Source: Streptomyces diastatochromogenes
GTDB taxonomy: Bacteria; Actinomycetota; Actinomycetes; Streptomycetales; Streptomycetaceae
NCBI RefSeq assembly: GCF_002242805.1
Contig: NZ_MCGQ01000012.1
Coordinates: 124,001 to 188,000 of the forward strand
Reading direction: 5' to 3'
Length of the DNA stretch: 64,000 nucleotides
Shown: piece by piece, positions 41,053-49,576 of the stretch
Position numbering within the stretch: position 1 is the first letter of the stretch
Layout: each line of letters starts with the position of its first letter
The notes under the pieces: model-generated
Database searches by the model: none
What the model saw: the letters and a program-made list of their open reading frames with translations, nothing else
Told to the model about the DNA's origin: nothing
Made by a program: the position numbers and the translations under genes

Positions 41053-42378
41053 GTGAGCGAGACGGACACGGCCAAGGGCGTCACCGGCGAGGACGAGGTC
41101 GTGGACCTCTGCCGCGAGCTGATCCGGTTCGACACCAGCAACTACGGCGACCACTCGGGCCCCGGCGAGCGCAAGGCCGCCGAATACGTCGCGGAGAAGC
41201 TCGCCGAGGTCGGGCTGGAGCCGAAGATCTTCGAGTCGCACCCGGGACGCGCCTCCACCGTGGCCCGGATCGAGGGCGAGGACCCGTCCCGGCCCGCGCT
41301 GCTCATCCACGGCCACCTGGACGTCGTACCGGCCAACGCCGACGACTGGACCCACCACCCCTTCTCCGGCGAGGTCGCCGACGGGTGCGTGTGGGGGCGC
41401 GGGGCCGTCGACATGAAGGACATGGACGCCATGACCCTCGCGGTCGTGCGCGACCGGCTGCGCAGCGGGCGGCGGCCGCCGCGGGACATCGTGCTCGCCT
41501 TCCTCGCCGACGAGGAGGCCGGCGGCACGTACGGCGCCCGGCACCTGGTCGACCACCACCCGGACCTCTTCGACGGCGTCACCGAGGCGATCAGCGAGGT
41601 GGGCGGCTTCTCCTTCACGGTGAACGAGCAGCGGCGGCTGTACCTGATCGAGACAGCCCAGAAGGGCATGCACTGGATGAAGCTGACCGTGGCCGGCACT
41701 GCCGGGCACGGGTCGATGATCCACCGGGACAACGCGATCACCGAGCTGTCCGAGGCGGTCGCCCGGGTCGGCCGGCACAAGTTCCCGGTGCGGGTCACCA
41801 AGACCACCCGGGCCTTTCTCGACGAACTCGGCGACGCGCTCGGCACCGAGCTGGACCCGGAGGACATGGAGGCCACCCTGGCCAAGCTCGGCGGGATCGC
41901 GAAGCTGATCGGCGCGTCCCTGTCCAACACCGCCAACCCCACCCAGCTGAACGCCGGTTACAAGGTCAACGTCATCCCCGGCGAGGCCACCGCACACATC
42001 GACGGACGGTTCCTGCCGGGCCACGAGGAGGAGTTCCTCGCCGACCTCGACCGGCTGCTCGGGCCCAACATCCGCCGCGAGGACGTGCACGCCGACAAGG
42101 CGATCGAGACCACCTTCGACGGGGCGCTCGTCGAGGCCATGCAGTCCTCGCTGCTGGCCGAGGACCCGACCGCCAAGGCGATCCCCTTCACGCTCTCCGC
42201 CGGGACCGACGCCAAGTCCTTCGACGACCTCGGCATCCGCGGCTTCGGCTTCGTGCCGCTCAAGCTGCCGCCGGAGCTGGACTTCGCCGGCATGTTCCAC
42301 GGCGTGGACGAGCGGGTGCCCGTCGACGGGCTGAAGTTCGGCGTGCGGGTGCTCGACCGATTCATCGACGCGTCGTGA
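41053..42378 (+). CDS. M20-family metallopeptidase
   Basis: A 441-residue peptidase from GTG 41053 with gggaggaagc upstream. Zinc-site motifs: LLIHGHLDVVPAN (His, Asp), WGRGAVDMKD, LAFLADEEAGG (catalytic Glu and Glu ligand), SEVGGFSF, and a late His in FAGMFHGVDERVP. A dimerisation domain with GTAGHGSMIHRDNAI lies between. It is an amidohydrolase/dipeptidase-type enzyme acting on peptides or acyl amino acids in the cytoplasm; I recall a homologue beside chpH in S. coelicolor. Confidence 0.92.
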   Translation: MSETDTAKGVTGEDEVVDLCRELIRFDTSNYGDHSGPGERKAAEYVAEKLAEVGLEPKIFESHPGRASTVARIEGEDPSRPALLIHGHLDVVPANADDWTHHPFSGEVADGCVWGRGAVDMKDMDAMTLAVVRDRLRSGRRPPRDIVLAFLADEEAGGTYGARHLVDHHPDLFDGVTEAISEVGGFSFTVNEQRRLYLIETAQKGMHWMKLTVAGTAGHGSMIHRDNAITELSEAVARVGRHKFPVRVTKTTRAFLDELGDALGTELDPEDMEATLAKLGGIAKLIGASLSNTANPTQLNAGYKVNVIPGEATAHIDGRFLPGHEEEFLADLDRLLGPNIRREDVHADKAIETTFDGALVEAMQSSLLAEDPTAKAIPFTLSAGTDAKSFDDLGIRGFGFVPLKLPPELDFAGMFHGVDERVPVDGLKFGVRVLDRFIDAS

Positions 42379-42483
42379 AGTCTTGGGCCCAGGTATTCGG
42401 GCGCCCGTACGAGATCGACTGAGAAGAGTGAATGCGACCATAAGCTCGTAGCTCCATTACTCCCTCCTCGTTACTGATGATGT

Positions 42484-42503
42484 GATCCCCGCATCTTGGG
42501 ATC
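42484..42503. promoter_or_regulatory. Inverted repeat in chpH leader
   Basis: GATCCC (42484-42489) and GGGATC (42498-42503) form a 6-bp inverted repeat 23 bases before the chaplin start, in the likely 5' UTR. It could be a regulator site or a small stem; which one is unknown. Confidence 0.4.
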
Positions 42504-42525
42504 GCATTGCCTACAAGGAGGAATA

Positions 42526-42759
42526 ATGATCAAGAAGGTCGTCGCTGCTGCGGCTGCCACCGGTGGTCTGGTTCTCGCCGGCGCGGGCCTGGCCGTCGCC
42601 GACTCGGGTGCCCAGGGTGCCGCCGTGCACTCGCCCGGCGTCATTTCCGGCAACGTCGTCCAGGTGCCCGTGCACGTCCCGGTGAACGTGTGCGGCAACA
42701 CGATCAACGTGATCGGGCTCCTGAACCCCGCCTTCGGCAACACCTGCATCAACGACTGA
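42526..42759 (+). CDS. chpH: Short chaplin ChpH
   Basis: A 77-residue secreted protein from ATG 42526 with a strong aaggagga. It has a signal peptide MIKKVVAAAAATGGLVLAGA, then one chaplin domain: HSPGVISGNVVQVPVHVPVN, CGNTINVIGLLNPAFGNTC. The two Cys form the conserved disulfide. Short chaplins assemble into amyloid-like fibrils on aerial hyphae and spores and lower surface tension. The sequence agrees closely with what I remember of S. coelicolor ChpH. A long chaplin follows, as with chpC/chpH there. Confidence 0.96.
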   Translation: MIKKVVAAAAATGGLVLAGAGLAVADSGAQGAAVHSPGVISGNVVQVPVHVPVNVCGNTINVIGLLNPAFGNTCIND

Positions 42760-42794
42760 CGCCGACTTTCTGAGGGGCGTCTTCTACGAGCCGT

Positions 42795-42829
42795 CGGCCT
42801 CGGAGCGCGCGCCATGCGCTCCGGGGCCG
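42795..42829. terminator. Terminator after chpH
   Basis: Arms CGGCCTCGGAGCGC (42795-42808) and GCGCTCCGGGGCCG (42816-42829) pair with one mismatch; 7-base loop. It is 36 bases after the chpH stop, so the two chaplins probably have separate promoters or partial read-through. Confidence 0.75.
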
Positions 42830-42843
42830 ACCGGTCTTTATAC

Positions 42844-42867
42844 CGCGGAAATCCTTTTCGCGGAAAT
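42844..42867 (+). repeat. Direct repeat CGCGGAAAT upstream of long chaplin
   Basis: CGCGGAAAT occurs at 42844-42852 and 42859-42867, 15 bp apart, in the region that should hold the long chaplin promoter. It may be a regulator site. Confidence 0.5.
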
Positions 42868-42900
42868 GTACGGAGAACGAAGGCAGGGGGGAATACAGAA

Positions 42901-43746
42901 ATGCGACAGGGCACCCGCAAGGGCCTGATGACGATGGCGGCCGCCACCGGCGTGATCGCCGCCGCGAGCGGCTACGCCCAGGCCGACTCGGGCGCGGTCG
43001 GCTCCGCGACCGGCTCGCCCGGCGTACTGTCCGGCAACACGGTGCAGGCGCCGGTACACGCACCGGTGAACGTCTGCGGCAACACCGTGAACGTCGTCGG
43101 ACTCCTCAACCCGTCCGTGGGCAACAAATGCGCCAATCACGGTGGCAGTGACGCGGGGGGGTACGGCGACTCGAGCGGCTCCGGCGGCTCGCACGCGGGC
43201 GGCCACAGCAGCGGCTCGCCCGGCGTCGGCTCCGGCAACACCGTCCAGGTGCCGATCGACGTCCCGGTGAACGTGTGCGGCAACAGCGTGGACGTCGTCG
43301 GGGCGGGCAACGCCACGACGGGCAACGACTGTGCCAACGGCGGCGGTCACCACAGCCAGCCGCCGGGCGACGGGCACGGCAACCCGCCCGGACAGCCGGG
43401 GCACCCGGGCGAGCCGGGGCATCCCGGTCAGCCTGGTCACCCGGGACAGCCTGGCCACCCGGGCCAGCCCGGTCAGCCGGGCCACCCGGGTACGCCTGGT
43501 CACCCTGGTACGCCGGGGCACCCGGGAACTCCGGGCCACCAGGGCACGCCGCCCACCACGGGGAGCCACACTTCCCACGGCTCGTCCCAGGTCAAGCAGC
43601 AGGGCGGACACTCCAGCACCTACCTGAGCACCGCGCAGCTCGCCCACACCGGCAGTGACGTGCCGCTGGGCCTCGCGCTGCCGGTGGGCGCGGGCGCACT
43701 GCTCGCGGGCGCGGTGCTGTACCGCAAGGCCCGGGCCTCGGCGTAG
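42901..43746 (+). CDS. Long sortase-anchored chaplin (ChpA/B/C type) with collagen-like linker
   Basis: A 281-residue protein from ATG 42901. Signal peptide: MRQGTRKGLMTMAAATGVIA. Two chaplin domains follow: SPGVLSGNTVQAPVHAPVNV and SPGVGSGNTVQVPIDVPVNV, each with paired Cys (CGNTVNVVG...NKC; CGNSVDVVG...NDC). A Gly-Pro-rich linker of about 55 residues is built from G-H/Q/T/E-P triplets. The C terminus has a sortase motif LAHTG (residues about 247-251), a hydrophobic segment and a basic tail RKARASA, so it should be fixed to peptidoglycan. The position next to chpH suggests the chpC orthologue, but the long linker is atypical. Confidence 0.94.
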   Translation: MRQGTRKGLMTMAAATGVIAAASGYAQADSGAVGSATGSPGVLSGNTVQAPVHAPVNVCGNTVNVVGLLNPSVGNKCANHGGSDAGGYGDSSGSGGSHAGGHSSGSPGVGSGNTVQVPIDVPVNVCGNSVDVVGAGNATTGNDCANGGGHHSQPPGDGHGNPPGQPGHPGEPGHPGQPGHPGQPGHPGQPGQPGHPGTPGHPGTPGHPGTPGHQGTPPTTGSHTSHGSSQVKQQGGHSSTYLSTAQLAHTGSDVPLGLALPVGAGALLAGAVLYRKARASA

Positions 43747-43760
43747 CGCGGCAGCCGGAC

Positions 43761-43802
43761 AACGGAGCGGGCCCCTGCCAGGACGGCGGGGCCCGCTCCG
43801 TT
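43761..43802. terminator. Bidirectional terminator after long chaplin
   Basis: Perfect 15-bp arms AACGGAGCGGGCCCC (43761-43775) and GGGGCCCGCTCCGTT (43788-43802), 12-base loop, between the convergent chaplin and DUF5703 genes. Confidence 0.88.
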
Positions 43803-43815
43803 CACGCGTCCCGCT

Positions 43816-44004
43816 TCACCACGTGGCCCGCACCTGACGGATGATCCGCCGGCGCAACCGCACCCTGCGGCTGCCGTCGCGCAGCAGGCTCAGTCGGTCC
43901 AACTCCCAGTGTCCGTACTCGGCATGGTCGGTCAGCAGACGTGTCGCCTCCTTGCGGGACACCCCGCGCGGTACGTACACGTCGACAAATTCGTATTCCG
44001 GCAT
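43816..44004 (-). CDS. DUF5703-family small protein
   Basis: A 62-residue protein, MPEYEFVDVYVPRGVSRKEA, with TRLLTDHAEYGHWELDRLSL and a very basic C-terminal stretch (DGSRRVRLRRRIIRQVR). The pattern is that of DUF5703 proteins in actinomycetes, whose function is unknown. It is divergent from the acidic protein gene 47 bp away. Confidence 0.8.
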   Translation of the reverse strand: MPEYEFVDVYVPRGVSRKEATRLLTDHAEYGHWELDRLSLLRDGSRRVRLRRRIIRQVRATW

Positions 44005-44051
44005 CGCATCTATTGTGCGGGCTGGTGCCCGGTACGGATAGCGTCTGCACT

Positions 44052-44762
44052 ATGTCTGATGCTGCGCAGCCCACCGCTGCCGAGGTACGCGCCGCCGTCG
44101 AGGCGGTCAAGACCGCGCTCGACCGTCACCTGGCGGCGGTCGAACGCAGGTCGGGGGAGGACGACCCCGCCGTCTACGAGGCGTTCAACCAGCTGGCCGC
44201 GGCCGCCGAGGTGTACGACGAGCTGCTCTACGACCGCTACGACGAGGTCACGCCCTTCGAGATCCCCGGTGCGGAAGACTCGCTGCCGCCGTACGCGGGC
44301 CCCGAGGAACCGAACGCGATCAGCGTGCTGATCCGCCGCGACTACGCCGTGGCGGAACCCCAGCGGCTGCTGGCGCAGGCCCAGCGGGTCGAGGCCGTGG
44401 AGTACGAGAACGGCGGTGGCGCGGGCGAGGACGGCGCCGGTACGGTCCACGGGGCGCTGGGCGTCCTGTTCGGCGAGTTCGAACCGGACGAGATCGCCTC
44501 CCGGCACAAGGAGTTCGGCCTGGAGGAGGGCGACTCCACGCTCTGGGTCACCGCGGCGGACGAGCCGGCCGATCCCGGGGAGTGGCTGGAGGCACCGTTC
44601 GAGCAGGCCGACCCGGAGCGGGTCGTGTGCCGGTTCGACGTCAGCGCGGTCTTCGACGAGGACGTCTCCGACGACATCGACGAGGAGGACGACCTCGAAC
44701 TCGACAGGGACGAGGACAGGGACGAGGACGAGGACCTGGAGCCGCTGGACGCCGAGCGGTGA
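44052..44762 (+). CDS. Hypothetical acidic protein
   Basis: A 236-residue protein. The N-terminal helix (AEVRAAVEAVKTALDRHLAA, AFNQLAAAAEVYDELLY) is followed by a folded part (NAISVLIRRDYAVAEPQRLL; GALGVLFGEFEPDEIASRHK; DSTLWVTAADEPADPGEW) and an Asp/Glu-rich tail from about residue 203 (DEDVSDDIDEEDDLELDRDE). No named domain is recognised. It is convergent with the RecD-like gene. Confidence 0.75.
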   Translation: MSDAAQPTAAEVRAAVEAVKTALDRHLAAVERRSGEDDPAVYEAFNQLAAAAEVYDELLYDRYDEVTPFEIPGAEDSLPPYAGPEEPNAISVLIRRDYAVAEPQRLLAQAQRVEAVEYENGGGAGEDGAGTVHGALGVLFGEFEPDEIASRHKEFGLEEGDSTLWVTAADEPADPGEWLEAPFEQADPERVVCRFDVSAVFDEDVSDDIDEEDDLELDRDEDRDEDEDLEPLDAER

Positions 44763-44773
44763 GGTGAGGCGGG

Positions 44774-44805
44774 GGTGCCGTGCGGCCTGAGGCCGGTACG
44801 GCACC
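44774..44805. terminator. Nested hairpin between convergent genes
   Basis: GGTGCCGT (44774-44781) pairs with ACGGCACC (44798-44805), and an inner GGCC-tga-GGCC forms the top of the stem. It lies 12 bases after the plus-strand stop and 25 bases from the minus-strand stop. Confidence 0.65.
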
Positions 44806-44829
44806 GCCCCCACCGAGCGAAAGAGAGGG

Positions 44830-47106
44830 TCAGCCCGCTGCGGCGACCTGGGTGCGCAGCAGCGTCTGCAGCCGCGTCGTGCGGGCCTTGGCCGGGATCT
44901 CCGCCACCGCCTTCGGCAGGGCCTGCTCCACGCCGTGCACGACCGACAGATGCCGCTCCGCTCGGCTGAACGCCGTGTACACCCAGGGTCTGCTGAGCGT
45001 CTGCGCGGCGTCGCCGGGCAGCACCACCACGACCGCCGGCCAGCGGCCGCCCACCGCCTGGTGCGCGGTCAGCGCCCAGCCGTGCCGCACGCACTGCTCC
45101 ACCCGCTCCCGCGGTACGACGACAGGGGCGCCCGCGCACTCCAGGTGCAGCCCGTCGGCGTCGGCGTTCACCACTCGGCCCGGCACGGTACGGCCCGGGG
45201 CGGGGGAGTAGGCGATCCGGTCGCCGGGGTCGAAGCCGCCGAAGCGGCCGGGGCCGGGGTTGAGGCGTTCCTTCAGGGCGGAGTTGAGCGCCCGGGAGCC
45301 CGCCGCGCCGCCGTGGCCCGGGGTGATCACCACGGTCTGCTCCGGCGGCACACCGATGGCCCGCGGCACCGAGTCCGCGACCAGCTGCACGGTCCGGTGC
45401 ACGGCCTCGCCCGCGTCCCGCACCGGGACGATGACGATCTCCTTGCCGGGCGCCTCGACCTGGTGCAGCTCGCCGACGCCGATGCCGGAGACCAGCTCGC
45501 CGAGCGGGCCGGGGTCGGGGGTGCGGGAGGCGATCTGCGGGCAGGCGCGGGCCGCGAGCAGGTCGGCGAAGACCCGCCCGGGTCCGGCCGACCACAGCAC
45601 CGCGGGGTCGCCGCTCAGCACCAGCCGGGCGCCGTCGGGCAGCGACTCCACCAGCATCGCGGCGCTCTCCACGTCGAGTTGGGGCGCGTCCAGCACGATC
45701 AGCAGATCGAGGTCCAGGGCGCCGTCCGCGTCCCGGCCGGGGCCCTCGGCACCGGAGAGCAGGCCGGCCACGGTGCCCACGGCCGCCTCCGGCTCCTCGC
45801 CCACCAGCGCGGCGAGGCGACGGCGGCCGTCGGGGGTGTGGCAGACCGCGAAGGCCCGCAGGCCGGCGGCGCGGGCGGCGCCGAGCAGGGCGGCCGGTTC
45901 GGCGCGGGCCGCCTCGGCGCCGGTGTGCAGCACCAGGCCGTGCCCGGCGACCGCGCGGGCCAGCTCGGCGGCACCGCCGGTCGCCCCGGCCGAGGCCGCC
46001 TCCCACCTCTCAGCGGCCTCCTCGGACAGCGAGTTGACCAGGCGGGCCAGGCCGTCGGCGAGGCTCTCCTCGGCGAGCGCGTACCGCTCCAGGCCGACGA
46101 GGACACGGACCGGGCGCTCCGCCTCGCCCTCCTCGCCGTCCTCCTCGTGCGGGGCCGGGGCGCCCGGCTCCTCCAGGGCGTCCTGGAAGACCAGCGCCTC
46201 GCCCTCGGCGATCGTGTCCTGCACGGCCGCGTCCGGGTCGGGCACGCCCCGCTGGGCCAGGGCCGCGGTGAGCGCCGGCAGTTCCAGGGCGGTGTGCCCG
46301 GCCAGCGCCGCCTGCTCCAGCAGCCAGACCGTCACCGCGCGGACCCGCCGCTCGTCGTCGGGAGCGCAGGCCGCGCCGAGCAGCGCCCGCGCGAACCCGT
46401 CGGCCTGCTCCGGCCGTACGCCGCCGATCCGCAGCAGCTGCCAGGGGTCCTCCCGGAGCGTGGTGTCGGCGCCCTCGCCGAGGGCCGCCGCCACCTGGGG
46501 CGCGAGGGCCTCGGGTGCGCCGCCTTCGCCCAGCACACGGCGGACGGCCTCGACGGCCTCGGCGGCGGGGGCGCCGGGTGCGAGGGCGGCCGGGGCGGGC
46601 TGCGGCCGGCGTACGGGCTCCGGGGCGGGGCGGCGCGGGGCCGGCTCGGGCTCTGCGAAGACCGTGGCGGCCGGCTTCTCGCCGCTCTCCACCGCGCGGA
46701 TCGCGGCGAGCAGGTCGGCCGCCTTGCCGCTCAGCTTGGCGCCGCTCTCGACGGTCCCCTTCTTCTCGGCCTTGCGTCGCTCGATCCGCTCCCGCTCGAC
46801 CCGCTGCGCGGCCAGCTCGGCCTCGGCCTCGGACAGCTGGGACGCGCCCTCACCCTCGGCTGCCGCAGCACCGCCGGCGGCGTCGCCGCTCTCCACCGCC
46901 CCGTCGCCCGCGTCCCCGGAAACCTCCGCGTCCTCTGCCCCTGCGTCCCCGGAAACCTCCGCGTTCTTCTCCACCCCCGCGCCCCGGCCCCCACCGCTCT
47001 CCTCGGGCGCCGTCTCCTGCCCCAGGGCCTCCGGGGCCTCCGGGGTCTCCAGGCCCTCCGGGGTCCCCGGCCCGGTGTCCTCCGTGGTCTCCGGCTCCGT
47101 GCTCAC
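44830..47106 (-). CDS. Degenerate RecD2-like helicase protein
   Basis: A 758-residue protein. Residues 1-130 are a low-complexity acidic region with EVSGDAG repeats, then a coiled-coil-like AELAAQRVERERIERRKAEK. From about 190 it follows RecD2: the HhH-containing region (AAALGEGADTTLREDPWQLL; GGVRPEQADGFARAL), an ATPase-like core and a C-terminal SH3/UvrD_C2 part (GRVVNADADGLHLECAGAPV; HGWALTAHQAVGGRWP; SRPWVYTAFSRAERHLSVV). In the core the Walker A site reads HTGAEAARAEPAAL with no GKT, and Walker B reads LIVLDAPQLD. It therefore probably does not hydrolyse ATP. GTG 47106 overlaps the aldo/keto reductase stop. Confidence 0.8.
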   Translation of the reverse strand: MSTEPETTEDTGPGTPEGLETPEAPEALGQETAPEESGGGRGAGVEKNAEVSGDAGAEDAEVSGDAGDGAVESGDAAGGAAAAEGEGASQLSEAEAELAAQRVERERIERRKAEKKGTVESGAKLSGKAADLLAAIRAVESGEKPAATVFAEPEPAPRRPAPEPVRRPQPAPAALAPGAPAAEAVEAVRRVLGEGGAPEALAPQVAAALGEGADTTLREDPWQLLRIGGVRPEQADGFARALLGAACAPDDERRVRAVTVWLLEQAALAGHTALELPALTAALAQRGVPDPDAAVQDTIAEGEALVFQDALEEPGAPAPHEEDGEEGEAERPVRVLVGLERYALAEESLADGLARLVNSLSEEAAERWEAASAGATGGAAELARAVAGHGLVLHTGAEAARAEPAALLGAARAAGLRAFAVCHTPDGRRRLAALVGEEPEAAVGTVAGLLSGAEGPGRDADGALDLDLLIVLDAPQLDVESAAMLVESLPDGARLVLSGDPAVLWSAGPGRVFADLLAARACPQIASRTPDPGPLGELVSGIGVGELHQVEAPGKEIVIVPVRDAGEAVHRTVQLVADSVPRAIGVPPEQTVVITPGHGGAAGSRALNSALKERLNPGPGRFGGFDPGDRIAYSPAPGRTVPGRVVNADADGLHLECAGAPVVVPRERVEQCVRHGWALTAHQAVGGRWPAVVVVLPGDAAQTLSRPWVYTAFSRAERHLSVVHGVEQALPKAVAEIPAKARTTRLQTLLRTQVAAAG

Positions 47107-48086
47107 AGCGTGCTCCAGTCGTGATCGGGATAGCGGTGCAGGGGTGCCGACACATCGTCGAGCGCCCGGCAGATCTCGTCAGGAAGACTAAGGGCCTCCA
47201 CTGACAACGCCGCCGTGAGCTGCTGCGCGTTGCGCGCGCCGACGATCGGGGCGGCCACTCCGGGCCGGTCCCGGACCCAGGCGAGGGCCACCTGGAGCGG
47301 GGTGACCGCGAGCCCGTCGGCGGCCGTCTGCACCGCGTCCACGATGCGCGTCGCGGTGTCGTCGAGGTACGGCGCGACGAACGGCGCCAGGTGCTCGGAG
47401 GCGGCGCGCGAGTCCGGGGGAGTGGTGTGCCGGTACTTGCCGGTCAGCACGCCGCGGCCCAGCGGGGAGGAGGGCAGCAGGCCGACGCCCAGGTCGAGCG
47501 CGGCGGGCAGCACCTCCCGCTCGACGCCGCGCTGGAGCAGCGAGTACTCCAGCTGTGTGCTGGCCAGCCGGGTGCGGGTGCCCGGTGCGGCGAGCTGCCA
47601 GGTGGCCGCCTTGGCGAGCTGCCAGCCGCAGAAGTTGGAGACGCCGGCGTACCGGGCGCGGCCGCTGCTCACCGCCAGGTCGAGGGCCTGGAGCGTCTCC
47701 TCCAACGGGGTGTCGGGGTCGAAGGCGTGGATGTGCCAGACGTCGACGTGGTCGGTGCCGAGCCGGGCCAGCGAGGCGTCCAGGGCGGCGAGCAGATGGC
47801 CGCGGGAGCCGTCGAAGCGGCGGTCGGGGTCGGGGACGCTGCCCGCCTTGGTCGAGATCACCAGGTCCCGGCGCGGCACCAGGCCGTCTATGAGCTGCCC
47901 GAGCAGATACTCCGCCTCACCGTCGCCGTACACGTCCGCGGTGTCGACGAGGGTTCCGCCGGCTTCCCAGAACGCCTTCAGCATGTCCGCGGCGTCGTGC
48001 TCGTCGGTGTCCCGGCCCCAGGTGAGGGTGCCGAGTCCGATCCGGGACACGCGCAGGCCTGTGCGGCCGAGATGCCTCTGCTCCAT
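47103..48086 (-). CDS. Aldo/keto reductase
   Basis: A 327-residue TIM-barrel reductase: LGRTGLRVSRIGLGTLTWGR, LVDTADVYGDGEAEYLLGQL (catalytic Asp/Tyr), LVISTKAG (Lys), LARLGTDHVDVWHIHAFDPD (His at the fourth tetrad position), VSNFCGWQ and the NADPH-binding PIVGARNAQQLTAAL. It is the first gene of a two-gene operon with the RecD-like protein (4-base overlap). Substrate unknown. Confidence 0.92.
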   Translation of the reverse strand: MEQRHLGRTGLRVSRIGLGTLTWGRDTDEHDAADMLKAFWEAGGTLVDTADVYGDGEAEYLLGQLIDGLVPRRDLVISTKAGSVPDPDRRFDGSRGHLLAALDASLARLGTDHVDVWHIHAFDPDTPLEETLQALDLAVSSGRARYAGVSNFCGWQLAKAATWQLAAPGTRTRLASTQLEYSLLQRGVEREVLPAALDLGVGLLPSSPLGRGVLTGKYRHTTPPDSRAASEHLAPFVAPYLDDTATRIVDAVQTAADGLAVTPLQVALAWVRDRPGVAAPIVGARNAQQLTAALSVEALSLPDEICRALDDVSAPLHRYPDHDWSTL

Positions 48087-48283
48087 GTGCGCGAGATTAC
48101 TGGCCAGAACTGGTGCCGTGGGTTGCCTGTGGATAACTCCGATTCACAGGGAGGGACCGGGCATCTTCACGGCGAGGGACCGGGCTTCCGGGCGTCGATC
48201 CCCGGCATGCCCTGCCCCTTTGCCCCACCCCCGCGCTAAGGTCTCCGCCAAGGGACGTTACTCATGGGTAAGGGGAATCGGCC

Positions 48284-49339
48284 ATGCAGCTCGGGATCAA
48301 CCTCGGCTACTGGGGTGCCGGGATGGACGCGGACAATCTGGCCGTGGCGCAGGAGGCCGAGCGGCTGGGCTACTCCGTGTGCTGGGCCGCCGAGGCGTAC
48401 GGCTCCGACGCGGCCACGGTGCTCAGCTGGGTCGCCGCGCAGACCGAGCGCATCGACGTCGGCTCGGCCATCTTCCAGATCCCGGCCCGGCAGCCGGCGA
48501 TGACGGCGATGACCGCGGCGACGCTGGACTCGCTGTCCAAGGGCCGCTTCCGGCTCGGCCTCGGCGTCTCCGGGCCGCAGGTCTCCGAGGGCTGGTACGG
48601 CGTCAAGTTCGACAAGCCGCTGGCGCGCACGCGCGAGTACGTGGAGATCGTACGCAAGGCGATGACCCGCGAGCGCCTGTCGTACGAGGGCGAGCACTGG
48701 ACGCTGCCGCTGCCCGGCGGTCCGGGCAAGCCGATCAAGCTGACCGTGCACCCGGAGCGCGAGCACATCCCGCTGTACATCGCCGCCATCGGCCCCAAGA
48801 ACCTGGAGCAGACCGGTGAGATCGCCGACGGCGCGCTGCTGATCTTCCCCTCGGCCGAGCACCTCGAGGACACCGCCATCAAGTACCTGCGGGCGGGCCG
48901 GGAGAAGGCAGGCGAGACCCTCGACGGGTTCGACATCTGCCCGACGCTGCCGCTCGCCGTCGGCGACGACAAGGACGTGCCCCGGCTGGCCGACACCTTC
49001 CGCCCCTACACGGCGCTGTACGTGGGCGGCATGGGCAGCCGCAAGCAGAACTTCTACAACCAGCTCGCCCAGCGCATGGGGTACGAGAAGGAGGCCGCCG
49101 AGATCCAGGACAAGTACCTGTCCGGCGACAAGGAGGGGGCCGCGGCCGCGATCCCGCAGGACCTCATCGACAAGACCACGCTGCTCGGCTCGGTGGAGCG
49201 CATCGCCGACCGGATGAAGGCCTACGCCGCCGCCGGGGTCACCACCCTCACCCTCGCCCCCGCCGGCTTCACGCTGGACGAGCGGATCGCCTCCCTGCGG
49301 GCCGGCACCGAGGCCATGGAGCGCGCCGGGCTCGCCTGA
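48284..49339 (+). CDS. LLM-class F420-dependent oxidoreductase
   Basis: A 351-residue luciferase-like monooxygenase family member: MQLGINLGYWGAGMDADNLA, AERLGYSVCWAAEAYGSDAA, SAIFQIPARQPAMTAMTAAT, FRLGLGVSGPQVSEGWYGVK, and LYIAAIGPKNLEQTGEIADG. The ISGPQVSEGWYG segment is the F420-binding pattern of actinobacterial members. ATG 48284 is preceded by aagggg. Substrate unknown. Confidence 0.92.
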   Translation: MQLGINLGYWGAGMDADNLAVAQEAERLGYSVCWAAEAYGSDAATVLSWVAAQTERIDVGSAIFQIPARQPAMTAMTAATLDSLSKGRFRLGLGVSGPQVSEGWYGVKFDKPLARTREYVEIVRKAMTRERLSYEGEHWTLPLPGGPGKPIKLTVHPEREHIPLYIAAIGPKNLEQTGEIADGALLIFPSAEHLEDTAIKYLRAGREKAGETLDGFDICPTLPLAVGDDKDVPRLADTFRPYTALYVGGMGSRKQNFYNQLAQRMGYEKEAAEIQDKYLSGDKEGAAAAIPQDLIDKTTLLGSVERIADRMKAYAAAGVTTLTLAPAGFTLDERIASLRAGTEAMERAGLA

Positions 49340-49367
49340 CAGGGGAGTTCTCGGCGGGAGTTTTCAG

Positions 49368-49408
49368 CGGCCGTGGTGGGGGCTCGGGGGTCTTCCCCGC
49401 CACGGCCG
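49368..49408 (+). terminator. Terminator after F420 oxidoreductase
   Basis: Arms 49368-49381 (CGGCCGTGGTGGGG) and 49395-49408 (CCCCGCCACGGCCG) pair over 14 positions with one wobble. It is 29 bases after the stop. The rest of the gap to 49576 holds no gene. Confidence 0.75.
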
Positions 49409-49576
49409 TCACGGGGAACAACGCGCCGGGCGCCGCGCGGTTACGACCCCGGCGCTCCGCCTTTCGGCCGAGTCGGCCCGCACTGCTGTTGCGGCTCCCC
49501 TCTGTCCGCAATTGACTCGTTCTTTGCAGAAACCTGCGGATCGTGCAGAGCGGAATCGTGCAGAGAGGTGTCTGCC

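Noticed and set aside
43381-43560. Periodic repeats in the chaplin linker as a CRISPR-like array
   Set aside because: The periodicity is 9-18 bases and in frame with coding G-x-P triplets, without spacers.
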